Assembly (NCBI GenBank): GCA_012744395.1 | Contig: JAAYCB010000376.1 | Coordinates: forward strand, 1 to 32,787 | Source: Pirellulaceae bacterium | Lineage (GTDB): Bacteria > Planctomycetota > Planctomycetia > Pirellulales > Thermoguttaceae | DNA: 32,787 nt | Reading direction: 5' to 3' | In this document: positions 7,443 through 15,077 of the stretch, piece by piece | Position numbering within the stretch: position 1 is the first letter of the stretch | How the letters are laid out: the number at the start of each line of letters is the position of its first letter | The notes under the pieces: model-generated | Database searches by the model: none | What the model saw: the letters and a program-made list of their open reading frames with translations, nothing else | What the model was told of the DNA's origin: nothing | Position numbers and translations under genes: made by a program

Positions 7443-8699
7443 TCACTGCTTGCGGTGATCGCCGATCTGCGGCGTGGACGGATGGGTGTTGGGGCCGAAG
7501 TAGCGGAGGCCGACGAGCGGCTCGCCGCCGGTGTTCTCGATCTCGACGCCGGCGGCCGCGGCTTCGGCGGTGATGAAGACCTCGTCCCACGGCTCCTCGC
7601 CGAAGCGGATCATCACCGGCGTTTGCAGGGCCAGCTTGCCCATCCGGCCGCAGCCTTGGACGGTGATCCACCCGCTTGCGCCGGGGTCGCGGAGAGTCAT
7701 CTTCGCGCCGGGGGCGATCGTCAGCTCCTTGGCGCTGACAAGCTGCTTGCCGTCGAAGCCGCCGTAGTCGATCCAGCGGTCGGTGTACCCGTCGCCGGAA
7801 GCGGCCTTGTCGACAATCGGCTCGACGTAGTTGCTCTGCTTGAAATTCGGGTCGACGTTCTTCTCCCAGTCGAGCTGCTCGACGATGAAGTCGAGGTCCT
7901 GGTGCTTGTCCTTGGGCACGTCCTTGACGAGCAGGTCCCAGGGGACCTGGCGGCCCTCGACGATCGACTGGTACATGCCGAACACGTCGCTTCCCCACTG
8001 GGGCTCGTAGGTGCACATCGAGCCCGGCGCGTGGAGCACGCCGGCGGGGATCATCCAGCCGGAGCCCGGCTTGAGCCGGTAGGCCTTGGAGAGATCGAGG
8101 ATTCCGTTGTCGCCCCTGTTCCAGTTTTCCAGGCACTTGAGGACGTCGTCCTTGGTGGTGCCCGGCTCGAGTCCCATGAAGGTGTAGTCGAAGTGGTTTT
8201 CGGCGGCGTTCAGTTGCGGCGGGAAGTAGTAGCACTCGGGCTTGCCCTGCTGGCCGGTCAGGGCGGCGTGCTCGTGCTGCTGGTGCATGTGGTGGGGGAT
8301 CGGCCCCATGTTGTCGAAGAACTTGGAGTAGACGGGCCAGCGTTTGTACTCGCTCCAGATCGCCTCGCCGACGATCTTGCCCTGGCCCTCCTCGACGGCG
8401 TCGCGGAGCAGGAATCGCTGACCTTCGACGACGCAGTAGCTGAGGCCTTCGTCGTCGGCCCGGTTGTCGTTCATCGCCTCGGTCGTGCTGGCGAACCAGC
8501 GCTCGTCGATCCCGCCGCGGTGGACGCCCAGGGCGTACCAGTCGGTCGGGGCGAGCTTGATCCGCTTGCCGGGGTGGAGGAAGTTGCGCGGGACCCAGTT
8601 GGGCGCCAGCCTGAGCAGCCCCTCTCCGGCGTCCATGGCGGTTTGAAGAATCCGGCCGACATTGTCTTTGGAGACGATCTTTGAAGCAGACATACTCAT
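7443..8699 (-). CDS. metal-binding cupin protein, phosphomannose-isomerase-like
   Basis: A 418-residue cytoplasmic protein resembling the type I mannose-6-phosphate isomerase (cupin) superfamily. The first metal-binding motif is visible as GPIPHHMHQQHEHAA with a downstream KPECYYFPP, supplying His, His and Glu ligands. A fourth His lies in WMIPAGVLHAPG. The C-terminal part (ELTIAPGAKMTLRDPGASGW onward) looks like a second cupin half. The ATG at 8699 follows GGGAG closely. The frame runs open further upstream but there reads as non-coding. Its neighbours are a TIM-barrel isomerase and a Gfo/Idh/MocA dehydrogenase on the same strand, which favours a role in isomerising a sugar or sugar phosphate. 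It is divergent enough from canonical ManA that the substrate is open. Confidence 0.62.
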   Translation of the reverse strand: MSMSASKIVSKDNVGRILQTAMDAGEGLLRLAPNWVPRNFLHPGKRIKLAPTDWYALGVHRGGIDERWFASTTEAMNDNRADDEGLSYCVVEGQRFLLRDAVEEGQGKIVGEAIWSEYKRWPVYSKFFDNMGPIPHHMHQQHEHAALTGQQGKPECYYFPPQLNAAENHFDYTFMGLEPGTTKDDVLKCLENWNRGDNGILDLSKAYRLKPGSGWMIPAGVLHAPGSMCTYEPQWGSDVFGMYQSIVEGRQVPWDLLVKDVPKDKHQDLDFIVEQLDWEKNVDPNFKQSNYVEPIVDKAASGDGYTDRWIDYGGFDGKQLVSAKELTIAPGAKMTLRDPGASGWITVQGCGRMGKLALQTPVMIRFGEEPWDEVFITAEAAAAGVEIENTGGEPLVGLRYFGPNTHPSTPQIGDHRKQ

Positions 8700-9458
8700 T
8701 AAACTCCCAGGCTTCTCGGGCGGCGCCGGACGAATGCCCCGGCTTTGCCCATTGGACCGAAGTGGATACGACCAGCCGCCCGGCCCCAGCAACGGCGGCC
8801 GGAACGGACCCGCGCGGCATTCGCTGCCCCGCCGTTCGGCGGATTGCCGCGGGGCGGCCCCTCTTTCTGCTGGCCGGGCATGGGCCCGGATGCCGAAACT
8901 CGGCAGGGGCGGATCGGCCGCCGCGCCAGAGCGGGTCGGAGCACTTGTTTTATTCTCCCAAGCGGCGACTGGCAAGTAATCGCGCGGCAGGCTGTGGACG
9001 CGACCGTTGACGATGGCGGCCGCAATTTCCGCGGCAAATCCACCGCTTAACAACGCGACAGGGGCGATCGGCGCGCCAGCGGTGACTCTACCACAACGCC
9101 GAGGGTAAATCCAGGCGAGGGGGGGGATGTCCAAGGCCAAAGGTCGCTCCATCCGGCGCTCCCAGGCAAGAGCCCCGTCTCAACCAGTGAAATATTGAGC
9201 GTTGCACCTTGCCGAAAGCTGGCGCGGAATGGCGGGTGCCAGGGCCTCGGAATCATCGGCCTCCGTTTGAGAGCCGGAGGCAAGCGGCATACCAGCCGAA
9301 AGAGCTATCAGAAGCGGGAGAAATCGCCAGGCAGAGGGCGGCGGCAGCGCTGGATGATGGGTGGCCCCTTCTGGCCCCTTCCGCTGTTGCATCGCGCTGA
9401 TCGGGCGGTCAGAATGGTTCACGCCTTCGTGTCCGGTTCACCGCCTGGAGAGACGACC
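8700..9458. other. 759-base divergent intergenic region
   Basis: This lies between the minus-strand cupin gene and the plus-strand GH109-like gene, so promoters for both must be here. No clear sigma-70 pair was recognised. Open frames exist on both strands but lack protein-like composition. The best of them, minus strand 9180-9422, has a short hydrophobic stretch but no good ribosome binding site. A 10-base direct repeat (GGCCCCTTCT/GGCCCCTTCC) occurs near 9363-9384. Confidence 0.45.
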
Positions 9459-10784
9459 ATGGAAAACCCAAATACGCACTCGAGACGCGCATTTCTGAAA
9501 ACCGCGGCAGCCTCCGCGGCAGCCTCCGCGGCGCTGGCAGGCGCGGTGGGACGCAGCGCGGAGCCGACCCGGACCGCCCGAATCGGCATCGTCGGCGTCG
9601 GCAGCCGCGGCAGCGGGCTGCTGCGGACGATCCTCCAGTTCCCGAATGTCGCCGTCCCCGCCGTCGGCGACATCCTCGCCGAGCGGGCCGGCCGCGCGCA
9701 GGAAATCGTCGAGCAGGCGACCGGCGACCGGCCGCAGGCCTATACTCAAGGCGAGCGGGATTGGGAGCGGCTCGTCGAGCGCGACGACCTGGATGCCGTG
9801 CTCACCGCGACGCCTTGGCAGTGGCACGCGCCGATCATGGTCGCCGCGATGAAGGCCGGCAAGTACGCCGCCACCGAGGTCCCGGCGGCCGTTACCCTGG
9901 AGGAATGCTGGGACTTGGTCCGCACGTCGGAAGAGACGGGCATGCCCTGCATGATGCTCGAAAACGTCTGCTACCACCAAGAGGCCCTGACCCTGCTGCG
10001 GATGGTCCGCGAAGGGCTGTTCGGAGACCTGCTGCACGCGGAGGCGGGCTACCAGCACGATTGCCGCTCCCTGATGTTCACCGACGACGGCAAGCTCAGC
10101 TGGCGCGGCGAGCACTCGGCGGCCAAGAACGGCAATCTCTACCCCACGCATCCGATCGGCCCGATCGCCCAGTGGATGGACATCAACCGCGGCGATCGGT
10201 TTACGCGGATCGCCAGCAACAGCACGAAGGCCGCCGGGCTGAAGCAGTACGCCGCCCGCAAGTTCGGCCCCGACCACCCGCTCGCCCAGCGCGACTACGC
10301 CTTGGGCGACGTGAACACGAGCCTCCTCCAGACCGCCGGCGGCCGGACGGTGACCCTGTATTTCGACATGAACACGCCCCGGCCCTACGATCTGATCTTC
10401 CGGCTCCAGGGGACCGAGGGCATCCACATGGGCGGCGCCAAGGGCGGCATCTACCTGGAGGGCAAGTCGCCCAGCCCCCATGCCTACGAACCGTTCGCTC
10501 CTTACATGCAGGAATACGCCCATCCGCTCTGGACGGCTCTCCAGGAGCAGGCCAGGCAGCACGGCGGCCACGGCGGCAGCGATTACGTGCTGATCCACGA
10601 CTTCCTCAAGGCGGTCGTCAACCGCGCCCCGCTGCCCCAAGACGTCTACGATGCCGCCACCTGGAGCGCGATCACGCCGCTGTCGATCGACTCGGTCGCG
10701 CGGAACGGCTCGGCAATCGACTTTCCCGATTTCACCCAGGGCAAGTGGCAGAGCCGGCCGCCGGTTCCGATCTACGGGGCGTGA
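9459..10784 (+). CDS. Tat-exported GH109-like glycosidase (Gfo/Idh/MocA fold; alpha-N-acetylgalactosaminidase family)
   Basis: A 441-residue protein with a twin-arginine signal (SRRAFLKTAAASAAASAALAG, residues 8-28), so it is exported folded with its cofactor. The mature part is a Gfo/Idh/MocA Rossmann protein: GIVGVGSRGSG, then a C-terminal domain with GH109 hallmarks. These are ENVCYHQEALTLLRMVREGLFGD, then GYQHDCRS, then NLYPTHPIGPIAQWMDINRGD, where Y228 and H231 match the catalytic-region YPTH of known GH109 enzymes. Such enzymes bind NAD and hydrolyse terminal alpha-GalNAc or related sugars by transient oxidation. The ATG at 9459 has GGAGAG upstream. A sialidase-like gene follows 49 bases later on the same strand. 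Other Gfo/Idh/MocA activities are possible; the exact glycan is not resolved. Confidence 0.82.
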   Translation: MENPNTHSRRAFLKTAAASAAASAALAGAVGRSAEPTRTARIGIVGVGSRGSGLLRTILQFPNVAVPAVGDILAERAGRAQEIVEQATGDRPQAYTQGERDWERLVERDDLDAVLTATPWQWHAPIMVAAMKAGKYAATEVPAAVTLEECWDLVRTSEETGMPCMMLENVCYHQEALTLLRMVREGLFGDLLHAEAGYQHDCRSLMFTDDGKLSWRGEHSAAKNGNLYPTHPIGPIAQWMDINRGDRFTRIASNSTKAAGLKQYAARKFGPDHPLAQRDYALGDVNTSLLQTAGGRTVTLYFDMNTPRPYDLIFRLQGTEGIHMGGAKGGIYLEGKSPSPHAYEPFAPYMQEYAHPLWTALQEQARQHGGHGGSDYVLIHDFLKAVVNRAPLPQDVYDAATWSAITPLSIDSVARNGSAIDFPDFTQGKWQSRPPVPIYGA

Positions 10785-10833
10785 GCGGCGCGGCCCCGCC
10801 GGGCCAGGAATGTTGAAGACCAGGAGCGAGATC

Positions 10834-11943
10834 ATGAGGAGTTTTCCTGCCGTCGCGAGCCTTGCCGTTGTGGCTCTGTTGGCGGCGGCTGAAGTCTGCC
10901 GTGCGGGCGAGCCGCTGCTGGAGGTCCAAGACCTTTACGAGGGCGCCGGGAATCGGATTCCGAACGTCGTCGTGGCGGCGGACGGCTCGGTGCTCGCCTT
11001 TGCCAGGAGCGGCCGCCTCCTCCGCCGCAGCGCGGACCGGGGCAAGACGTTCGAACCAGCGCGGGAAGTGGGCCACGACGCCGGCGGCAGTGCGATCGTC
11101 GATTGGAACACGGGCGACGTGATGGTCGTCGAATCGAAGCGAGGATTCCTCTGGCGGAGCCGAGATCACGGCAAGTCGTGGCAGCGGGAGGAGATCGTCG
11201 TCAAGCCCAACCCGATGGGGCATGGCGGGGCGGGAAACGTGCCCGTGCAGACGACGTGCTCCGAGTCGGGGGTCACGCTCCAGTTCGGCAAGCACAAGGG
11301 CCGGCTGATCATGCCGGCGCGCGTTCAGCCGCCGATGGGCAACAACGATCAGGAGTGGTGGCCCTACAACTACAATACGGCCATCTATAGCGACGACGGG
11401 GGCAAGACGTGGCAGACGAGTGGACCGGTGCAGAGCGGGACCGGGGAGGGGACGCTGGCGGAACTGTCCACCGGTTCGATCTACTACAACTCGCGCTCGC
11501 ACATGTCCGTCGACCACCGGCGGCAGATCGCCTGGAGCCATAACGGCGGCCAGATGTGGGTCGATTGGCAGGTGACGACCGACCTGTTCGAGATCGGCGA
11601 ACCGTTCTACTTCAAATACGGGACGAAGCCGAGCTATGGCTGCAACGCCGGGCTGATCCGCATGCCCCTGGAGCTGACCGGCGGCAAGGACGTGCTCCTG
11701 TTCAGCGCGCCGGACAATCCGGGCAAGTCGCGGCGCCGGATGACGGTGTTCGCCAGCTTCGACCAGGGCTATACGTGGCCGGTCAAGCGGCTGGTCCATG
11801 AAGGCATGAGCGCCTACTCGTCGCTCGCCGCCGGGTCGGACGGCACGGTTTACCTGCTCTTCGAACGCGGGGAAGAGAAGCTCTATGACCGGATGGCGCT
11901 GGCGCGATTCAACCTGGCTTGGGTTACGCAGGGGCGGGATTAG
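10834..11943 (+). CDS. secreted sialidase-like protein (BNR/Asp-box beta-propeller)
   Basis: A 369-residue protein with a signal peptide (SFPAVASLAVVALLAAAEVCRA). The sialidase RIP motif follows as NRIPNVVVAADGSVLAF (R41). Five Asp-boxes are visible: SADRGKTF (66-73), SRDHGKSW (109-116), SDDGGKTW (186-193), SHNGGQMW (235-242) and SFDQGYTW (308-315). These mark a six-bladed propeller of the exo-alpha-sialidase (GH33) superfamily. The expected role is removal of terminal sialic-acid-like sugars outside the cytoplasm. I could not assign the full arginine triad by eye, so a non-sialidase member of the fold remains possible. The ATG at 10834 has AGGAGCGAG upstream. It follows the GH109-like gene by 49 bases and is probably co-transcribed with it. 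Confidence 0.82.
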   Translation: MRSFPAVASLAVVALLAAAEVCRAGEPLLEVQDLYEGAGNRIPNVVVAADGSVLAFARSGRLLRRSADRGKTFEPAREVGHDAGGSAIVDWNTGDVMVVESKRGFLWRSRDHGKSWQREEIVVKPNPMGHGGAGNVPVQTTCSESGVTLQFGKHKGRLIMPARVQPPMGNNDQEWWPYNYNTAIYSDDGGKTWQTSGPVQSGTGEGTLAELSTGSIYYNSRSHMSVDHRRQIAWSHNGGQMWVDWQVTTDLFEIGEPFYFKYGTKPSYGCNAGLIRMPLELTGGKDVLLFSAPDNPGKSRRRMTVFASFDQGYTWPVKRLVHEGMSAYSSLAAGSDGTVYLLFERGEEKLYDRMALARFNLAWVTQGRD

Positions 11944-12208
11944 GCCCGAGGCAAGGTTCAAGAGGGGGTGAGGCGAGGCCTTCGCCCGGGAGTGCCGGAG
12001 TCTGGACTGTGAGCCTTGAACAATCGGATTCTGGACCTTGCCGATTGGTCAGTGGATCGCTGGAGAAGCCGTCTCGCCGGCAAGAACGCGGCGGGCCTGG
12101 CCGTTACAGTCGGCGTTTTCGTTAAAGTCTGCCCAGGTTTCCAGCCGATTGGACTCGACAATCGCCTTTTTTGCATTACTGCATACTTGGCACAGGGGCA
12201 GACACGAA

Positions 12209-12550
12209 ATGAAACAGACACCTTCCGCAATTATGGTTTTGGCGGCCACAATCTTGTGCGCCGGCGCCGTGGCCAGCCTGTCGCAGGGCAATCAGAATAC
12301 CACGGTGCTGCTGACGCTGCTGGCCGTGCCCATGGGGATCGTCGGGCTGATCTCGCTGATCCGGGCCTGCCTGCACGATCATGAAATGTCGATCGGCGCG
12401 GCAAGCCGCCTGGAGTTTCTCGAAGAGTTGGTCTACCTCGAACGGCTCACGTTGGAACGCAAGGAGCGGTTCGGCCGCCCGTGGCAGACGGGCGAGATGG
12501 CCGGCGAGGTGAAGATTTACGAGGGGCCGCGCAGGAAGGTCGCGGCATAA
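12209..12550 (+). CDS. small membrane protein of unknown function
   Basis: A 113-residue protein with two hydrophobic segments (SAIMVLAATILCAGAVASL and TVLLTLLAVPMGIVGLISLI) near residues 6-24 and 31-51. A charged, helix-prone cytoplasmic tail follows, rich in Glu, Arg and Leu (RLEFLEELVYLERLTLERKERFG). The ATG at 12209 sits in front of the first membrane segment; the upstream frame is open but not protein-like. No family was recognised. Confidence 0.55.
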   Translation: MKQTPSAIMVLAATILCAGAVASLSQGNQNTTVLLTLLAVPMGIVGLISLIRACLHDHEMSIGAASRLEFLEELVYLERLTLERKERFGRPWQTGEMAGEVKIYEGPRRKVAA

Positions 12551-12586
12551 CCGCCGCGGCGCGGCGTCCTGGAGAGGAATTTCACG

Positions 12587-12652
12587 ATGAACAGGTACAG
12601 GGCCAGCGCCACGATGAGGAAGTTGACAGACTCAGAATCTACGCGGCTCTGA
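12587..12652 (+). CDS. possible 21-residue peptide or truncated gene start
   Basis: An ATG eight bases after GGAGAGGA opens a 21-codon frame (MNRYRASATMRKLTDSESTRL) that ends at TGA. It overlaps the 3' end of the convergent PEP-CTERM-like gene. The ribosome binding site is better than many in this window, which is why it is listed. The peptide itself has no recognisable feature, and it may be a broken gene start. Confidence 0.2.
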   Translation: MNRYRASATMRKLTDSESTRL

Positions 12653-13004
12653 AGCGACACCAGACTAGCCCGGCGATCCCCAGGATCAGCCAGATTGCCA
12701 GCAAGGCCGGCTCGGCGACGATCGGCGCATCCGCCGCGGGCGGCCCCGGGGCTTTGGCTGGTGTGATCGTGGCCGATTCCTCGCAGCCGCCGTCTGAACC
12801 GGAAAACGTGGAGAACAGCAAGACATTCGTCTTCTGCTCTGAAAGCAGACTCTCCGGCATCAACAACATGTCGAGTTCTTCGCGAATCGATCCGCTAGCG
12901 CCAGGTTCTGCCGGCTCATAGGACGGAACCTGAACGGATGCCTGGGCGGAATGGATGCCCAACAATACGCACATCACTCCTGAACACACAGTCTTTCGCA
13001 ACAT
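12639..13004 (-). CDS. small secreted protein with PEP-CTERM-like sorting tail
   Basis: A 121-residue protein with an N-terminal signal (KTVCSGVMCVLLGIHSAQA) and an acidic linker. The C-terminus has the PEP-CTERM layout: VAEP-like motif (PIVAEPALLA), a hydrophobic helix (AIWLILGIAGLVW), then a short basic tail (CRFRAA). Proteins with this tail are processed by an exosortase and anchored to or released from the cell surface. They are common in planctomycetes alongside exopolysaccharide genes. The start ATG at 13004 precedes the signal peptide. The mature part is short and shows no domain. The exosortase gene is not in the window. Confidence 0.65.
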   Translation of the reverse strand: MLRKTVCSGVMCVLLGIHSAQASVQVPSYEPAEPGASGSIREELDMLLMPESLLSEQKTNVLLFSTFSGSDGGCEESATITPAKAPGPPAADAPIVAEPALLAIWLILGIAGLVWCRFRAA

Positions 13005-13636
13005 GACAAATCTCTGATGCCTCGAATAAGCCGTAACGATTCCGCCAGCCGGACCGATGCACAACCGGAGTTCGCAGCCCTGGATTCTTTGGCGGAGCTC
13101 GGTCAGAACCCCGCCCCTGGGCCGGGCCGAGAATCTCACACGGCGGTCCGTTGGAGAGCAAGGCCGTCGGCTTGCGGGAAGAAAGAAGTCCGGTTGATTG
13201 GACGACGCCGGAGCAATTCTCATGCCAGGGGTCGCGGACGAGGCTGGCCGTGGCTACAACCCGGTGCGTTGTAGAGCTTTGTGGCATGATGCGCCCAACC
13301 TTGCAGTCGCGGGGCGAACGGTTGCAGGGCGGCAGAATGCGGCTTCGATCGTGGCAGAACGCGCACTCGGCGCGACCCGTGGTTTTCTTGTTGGCAAGGG
13401 TTCGCCAGGGGCAGGCTGCTCACTCGGCGCGATCTGTGGTTTTCTTGTTGGCCAGGGTGTTGACGCGGGCGCTGCGGGTCAGAACAATGGATAGCTGAGC
13501 GGGTTGGGCCCCCGCTGTTTTGACTGGACTGGTTTGCCCACGTTGTTCAGAACCCAGTGGCTTCCCAGACCCGCGCACGTCGTGGTGGAGGCGGTTGGAG
13601 TTCGGTCATTCCTATGGTTCCAAGGAGGATCCACCA
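13005..13636. other. 632-base gene-free region upstream of the YTV gene
   Basis: This lies between the PEP-CTERM-like gene (minus strand) and the YTV gene (plus strand). It contains two copies of a 37-base direct repeat at 13364 and 13421. Open frames in this stretch are not convincing. The promoter of the YTV gene is expected near its right end; TTGACT near 13518 is a possible -35, but no good -10 follows. Confidence 0.45.
13364..13457 (+). repeat. two-copy 37-base direct repeat, 57-base period
   Basis: Copies at 13364-13400 and 13421-13457 differ at three positions. The shared core includes GTGGTTTTCTTGTTGGC. The spacer between them is 20 bases and the repeat lies in non-coding DNA. Confidence 0.9.
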
Positions 13637-14764
13637 ATGTCTCGCTACTTGAGGTCGTCGCTTGCCCTGCTCCTGCCATTGGTGATGGCCGGGGCCTCGT
13701 GGGCCGCCTGTGGGGCGGCATGTTGCCCGCCCAAGGCCGACTGTTGCCAGCCGGCATGTCAGCAACAATATGTCACGCGCACCGTCTGCGTGCCGCAATG
13801 GGTGACGGAGCTGCGGACCGTCCGGGCCGTTGAGTACACGACGGAACAGCGCCAGCAGACCTGCACGGTCTACACGCGTGTTCCGGAAACGAAGACGATC
13901 GAGACGAAATGCACGGTGATGGTCCCGGAGACGCGGACCAAGACGTGCAAGTTCACGGTCTGCACGCCGGTCTGGAAGGAAGTCGAGCAGCAGTACACGG
14001 TGATGGTTCCCCATCAGGAGAAGCGTCAGGGCGTCCGCAAGGTGTGCAAGGTCGAGCAGGTCAAAGAGACCCGTACCGTGTGCAAGGACAAGGGCCAGTG
14101 GGAAGAGCAGGTCGTGGAAGTCGCTCCAGCCAGTGCCACGGTTTGCGCGAGCCCCCGCACGGCCCGCCGGGCTTGCCGCCTGTGGGCCCGTCGCAGCGCT
14201 TGCTGCGCCGCCCCCTGCGCGACCGCATGCAGCCCCGCCTGCGCGACCACCGCATGCAGCCCCGCCTGCGACAGTGCCTGCGATTCCTGCGGCGGAGCCG
14301 GCGCTGCCGACACCGTCCAGTGCGTCAAGAAGGTCTGGGTTCCGAACATTGTCCAGGAGGAGGTTGAAGTCACCTGCTCGAAGCCGGTGATGGTCGACGA
14401 GCCCTACGAGTATACCGTGACGGTCTGCAAGCCCGAGACGCGGACGCGGAAGGTTCGCGTCTGCGAGTACCAGAAAGAAGAGAAGACGCGCCAGGTGCAG
14501 TACACGGTCTGCGTGCCGCAGGAGCGGACGGTCACCCGCGAGGTCTGCGTGGTGAAGTGCGTTCCCGAGCAGAAGGTGGTTACCCGAACGGTGCGGGTTC
14601 CCCGCTGCGTGGAGAAGCAGGTCGAGGTCCGCGTCTGCAAGATGGTGCAGAAGACGGTCCAGGTCCCCTGCCGCCCCGCGCGGACCCGTAGCTGCGCGCG
14701 TCCGGCCCGCGGCTGCTGCGCCCCCAAGGCGACCACGGCCTGCGCCCCCTGCGCCGGGTGCTGA
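13637..14764 (+). CDS. cysteine-rich YTV-repeat protein (planctomycete cell-wall type)
   Basis: A 375-residue secreted protein with a signal peptide (RYLRSSLALLLPLVMAGASWAA). It has many Cys residues and repeated short beta strands with the YTV signature (QQYTVMVP, YEYTVTVC, VQYTVCVP), alternating with V-x-K/R-x-V segments. A low-complexity Cys/Ala/Pro stretch near residues 195-220 separates two YTV halves. This domain (YTV, PF07639) is known from cysteine-rich proteins of Rhodopirellula and relatives and is thought to build the proteinaceous cell wall through disulfides. The start at 13637 is fixed by AAGGAGG ten bases upstream, the best ribosome binding site in the window, suggesting high expression. 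A strong terminator follows. The context argues strongly for a planctomycete host. Confidence 0.88.
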   Translation: MSRYLRSSLALLLPLVMAGASWAACGAACCPPKADCCQPACQQQYVTRTVCVPQWVTELRTVRAVEYTTEQRQQTCTVYTRVPETKTIETKCTVMVPETRTKTCKFTVCTPVWKEVEQQYTVMVPHQEKRQGVRKVCKVEQVKETRTVCKDKGQWEEQVVEVAPASATVCASPRTARRACRLWARRSACCAAPCATACSPACATTACSPACDSACDSCGGAGAADTVQCVKKVWVPNIVQEEVEVTCSKPVMVDEPYEYTVTVCKPETRTRKVRVCEYQKEEKTRQVQYTVCVPQERTVTREVCVVKCVPEQKVVTRTVRVPRCVEKQVEVRVCKMVQKTVQVPCRPARTRSCARPARGCCAPKATTACAPCAGC

Positions 14765-14826
14765 GCAGCGCAGCCCGACAAGAAACAGTCGTGCATCCGT
14801 TCCGTAGCGCTTGTTTTGCGGATCTG

Positions 14827-14862
14827 GGGCCGGGCCTCTTGGCGAGGCCCGGCCCGTTTCAA
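14827..14862 (+). terminator. rho-independent terminator of the YTV gene
   Basis: A perfect 12-bp GC-rich stem (GGGCCGGGCCTC at 14827-14838 with GAGGCCCGGCCC at 14844-14855) has a 5-base loop. It is followed by GTTTCAATTCTT and lies 62 bases past the stop codon. Confidence 0.85.
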
Positions 14863-14950
14863 TTCTTGCCCGTCCGCGGGGCGGAGTCAGAATGGCGCCG
14901 GATTGCCGATCCGCTCAGGCCGCACAAGCCGGGTTCCCTCACGGCGATCC

Positions 14951-14973
14951 GGATCGGAGGTATTCTCCGATCC
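14951..14973. repeat. 9-bp perfect inverted repeat
   Basis: GGATCGGAG (14951-14959) and CTCCGATCC (14965-14973) form a hairpin with a 5-base loop, between the YTV terminator and the larger inverted repeat at 14982-15048. Confidence 0.7.
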
Positions 14974-14981
14974 ATGTTGAT

Positions 14982-15048
14982 CTTGAGCCTCCTGGCTGTT
15001 CTCGAAGCAGTCCACGCAGATCGACTCAGGTCCGCCAGGAGGCTCAAG
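14982..15048. repeat. 15-bp perfect inverted repeat near the aquaporin 3' end
   Basis: CTTGAGCCTCCTGGC (14982-14996) pairs perfectly with GCCAGGAGGCTCAAG (15034-15048) across a 37-base loop. It lies 30 bases past the aquaporin stop codon (minus strand). No T-run follows on either strand, so it is not a standard terminator. It may be a transcript-stabilising stem or a REP-like element. Confidence 0.75.
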
Positions 15049-15077
15049 AATTCCAGGCGTTTATGAATAATCCGGGA

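Noticed and set aside
9180..9422. 80-codon minus-strand frame with a short hydrophobic stretch (AWRFLPLLIALSAGMPLASG)
   Set aside because: No ribosome binding site, the hydrophobic part lies 30 residues in, and the rest has no protein-like pattern; probably chance in high-GC DNA.
11970..11992. Possible terminator after the sialidase gene (GGCGA/TCGCC)
   Set aside because: The stem is only 5 bp and no T-run follows.
13198..13494. 98-codon plus-strand frame across the 37-base direct repeats
   Set aside because: Composition follows the repeat rather than a protein; no ribosome binding site or motif.
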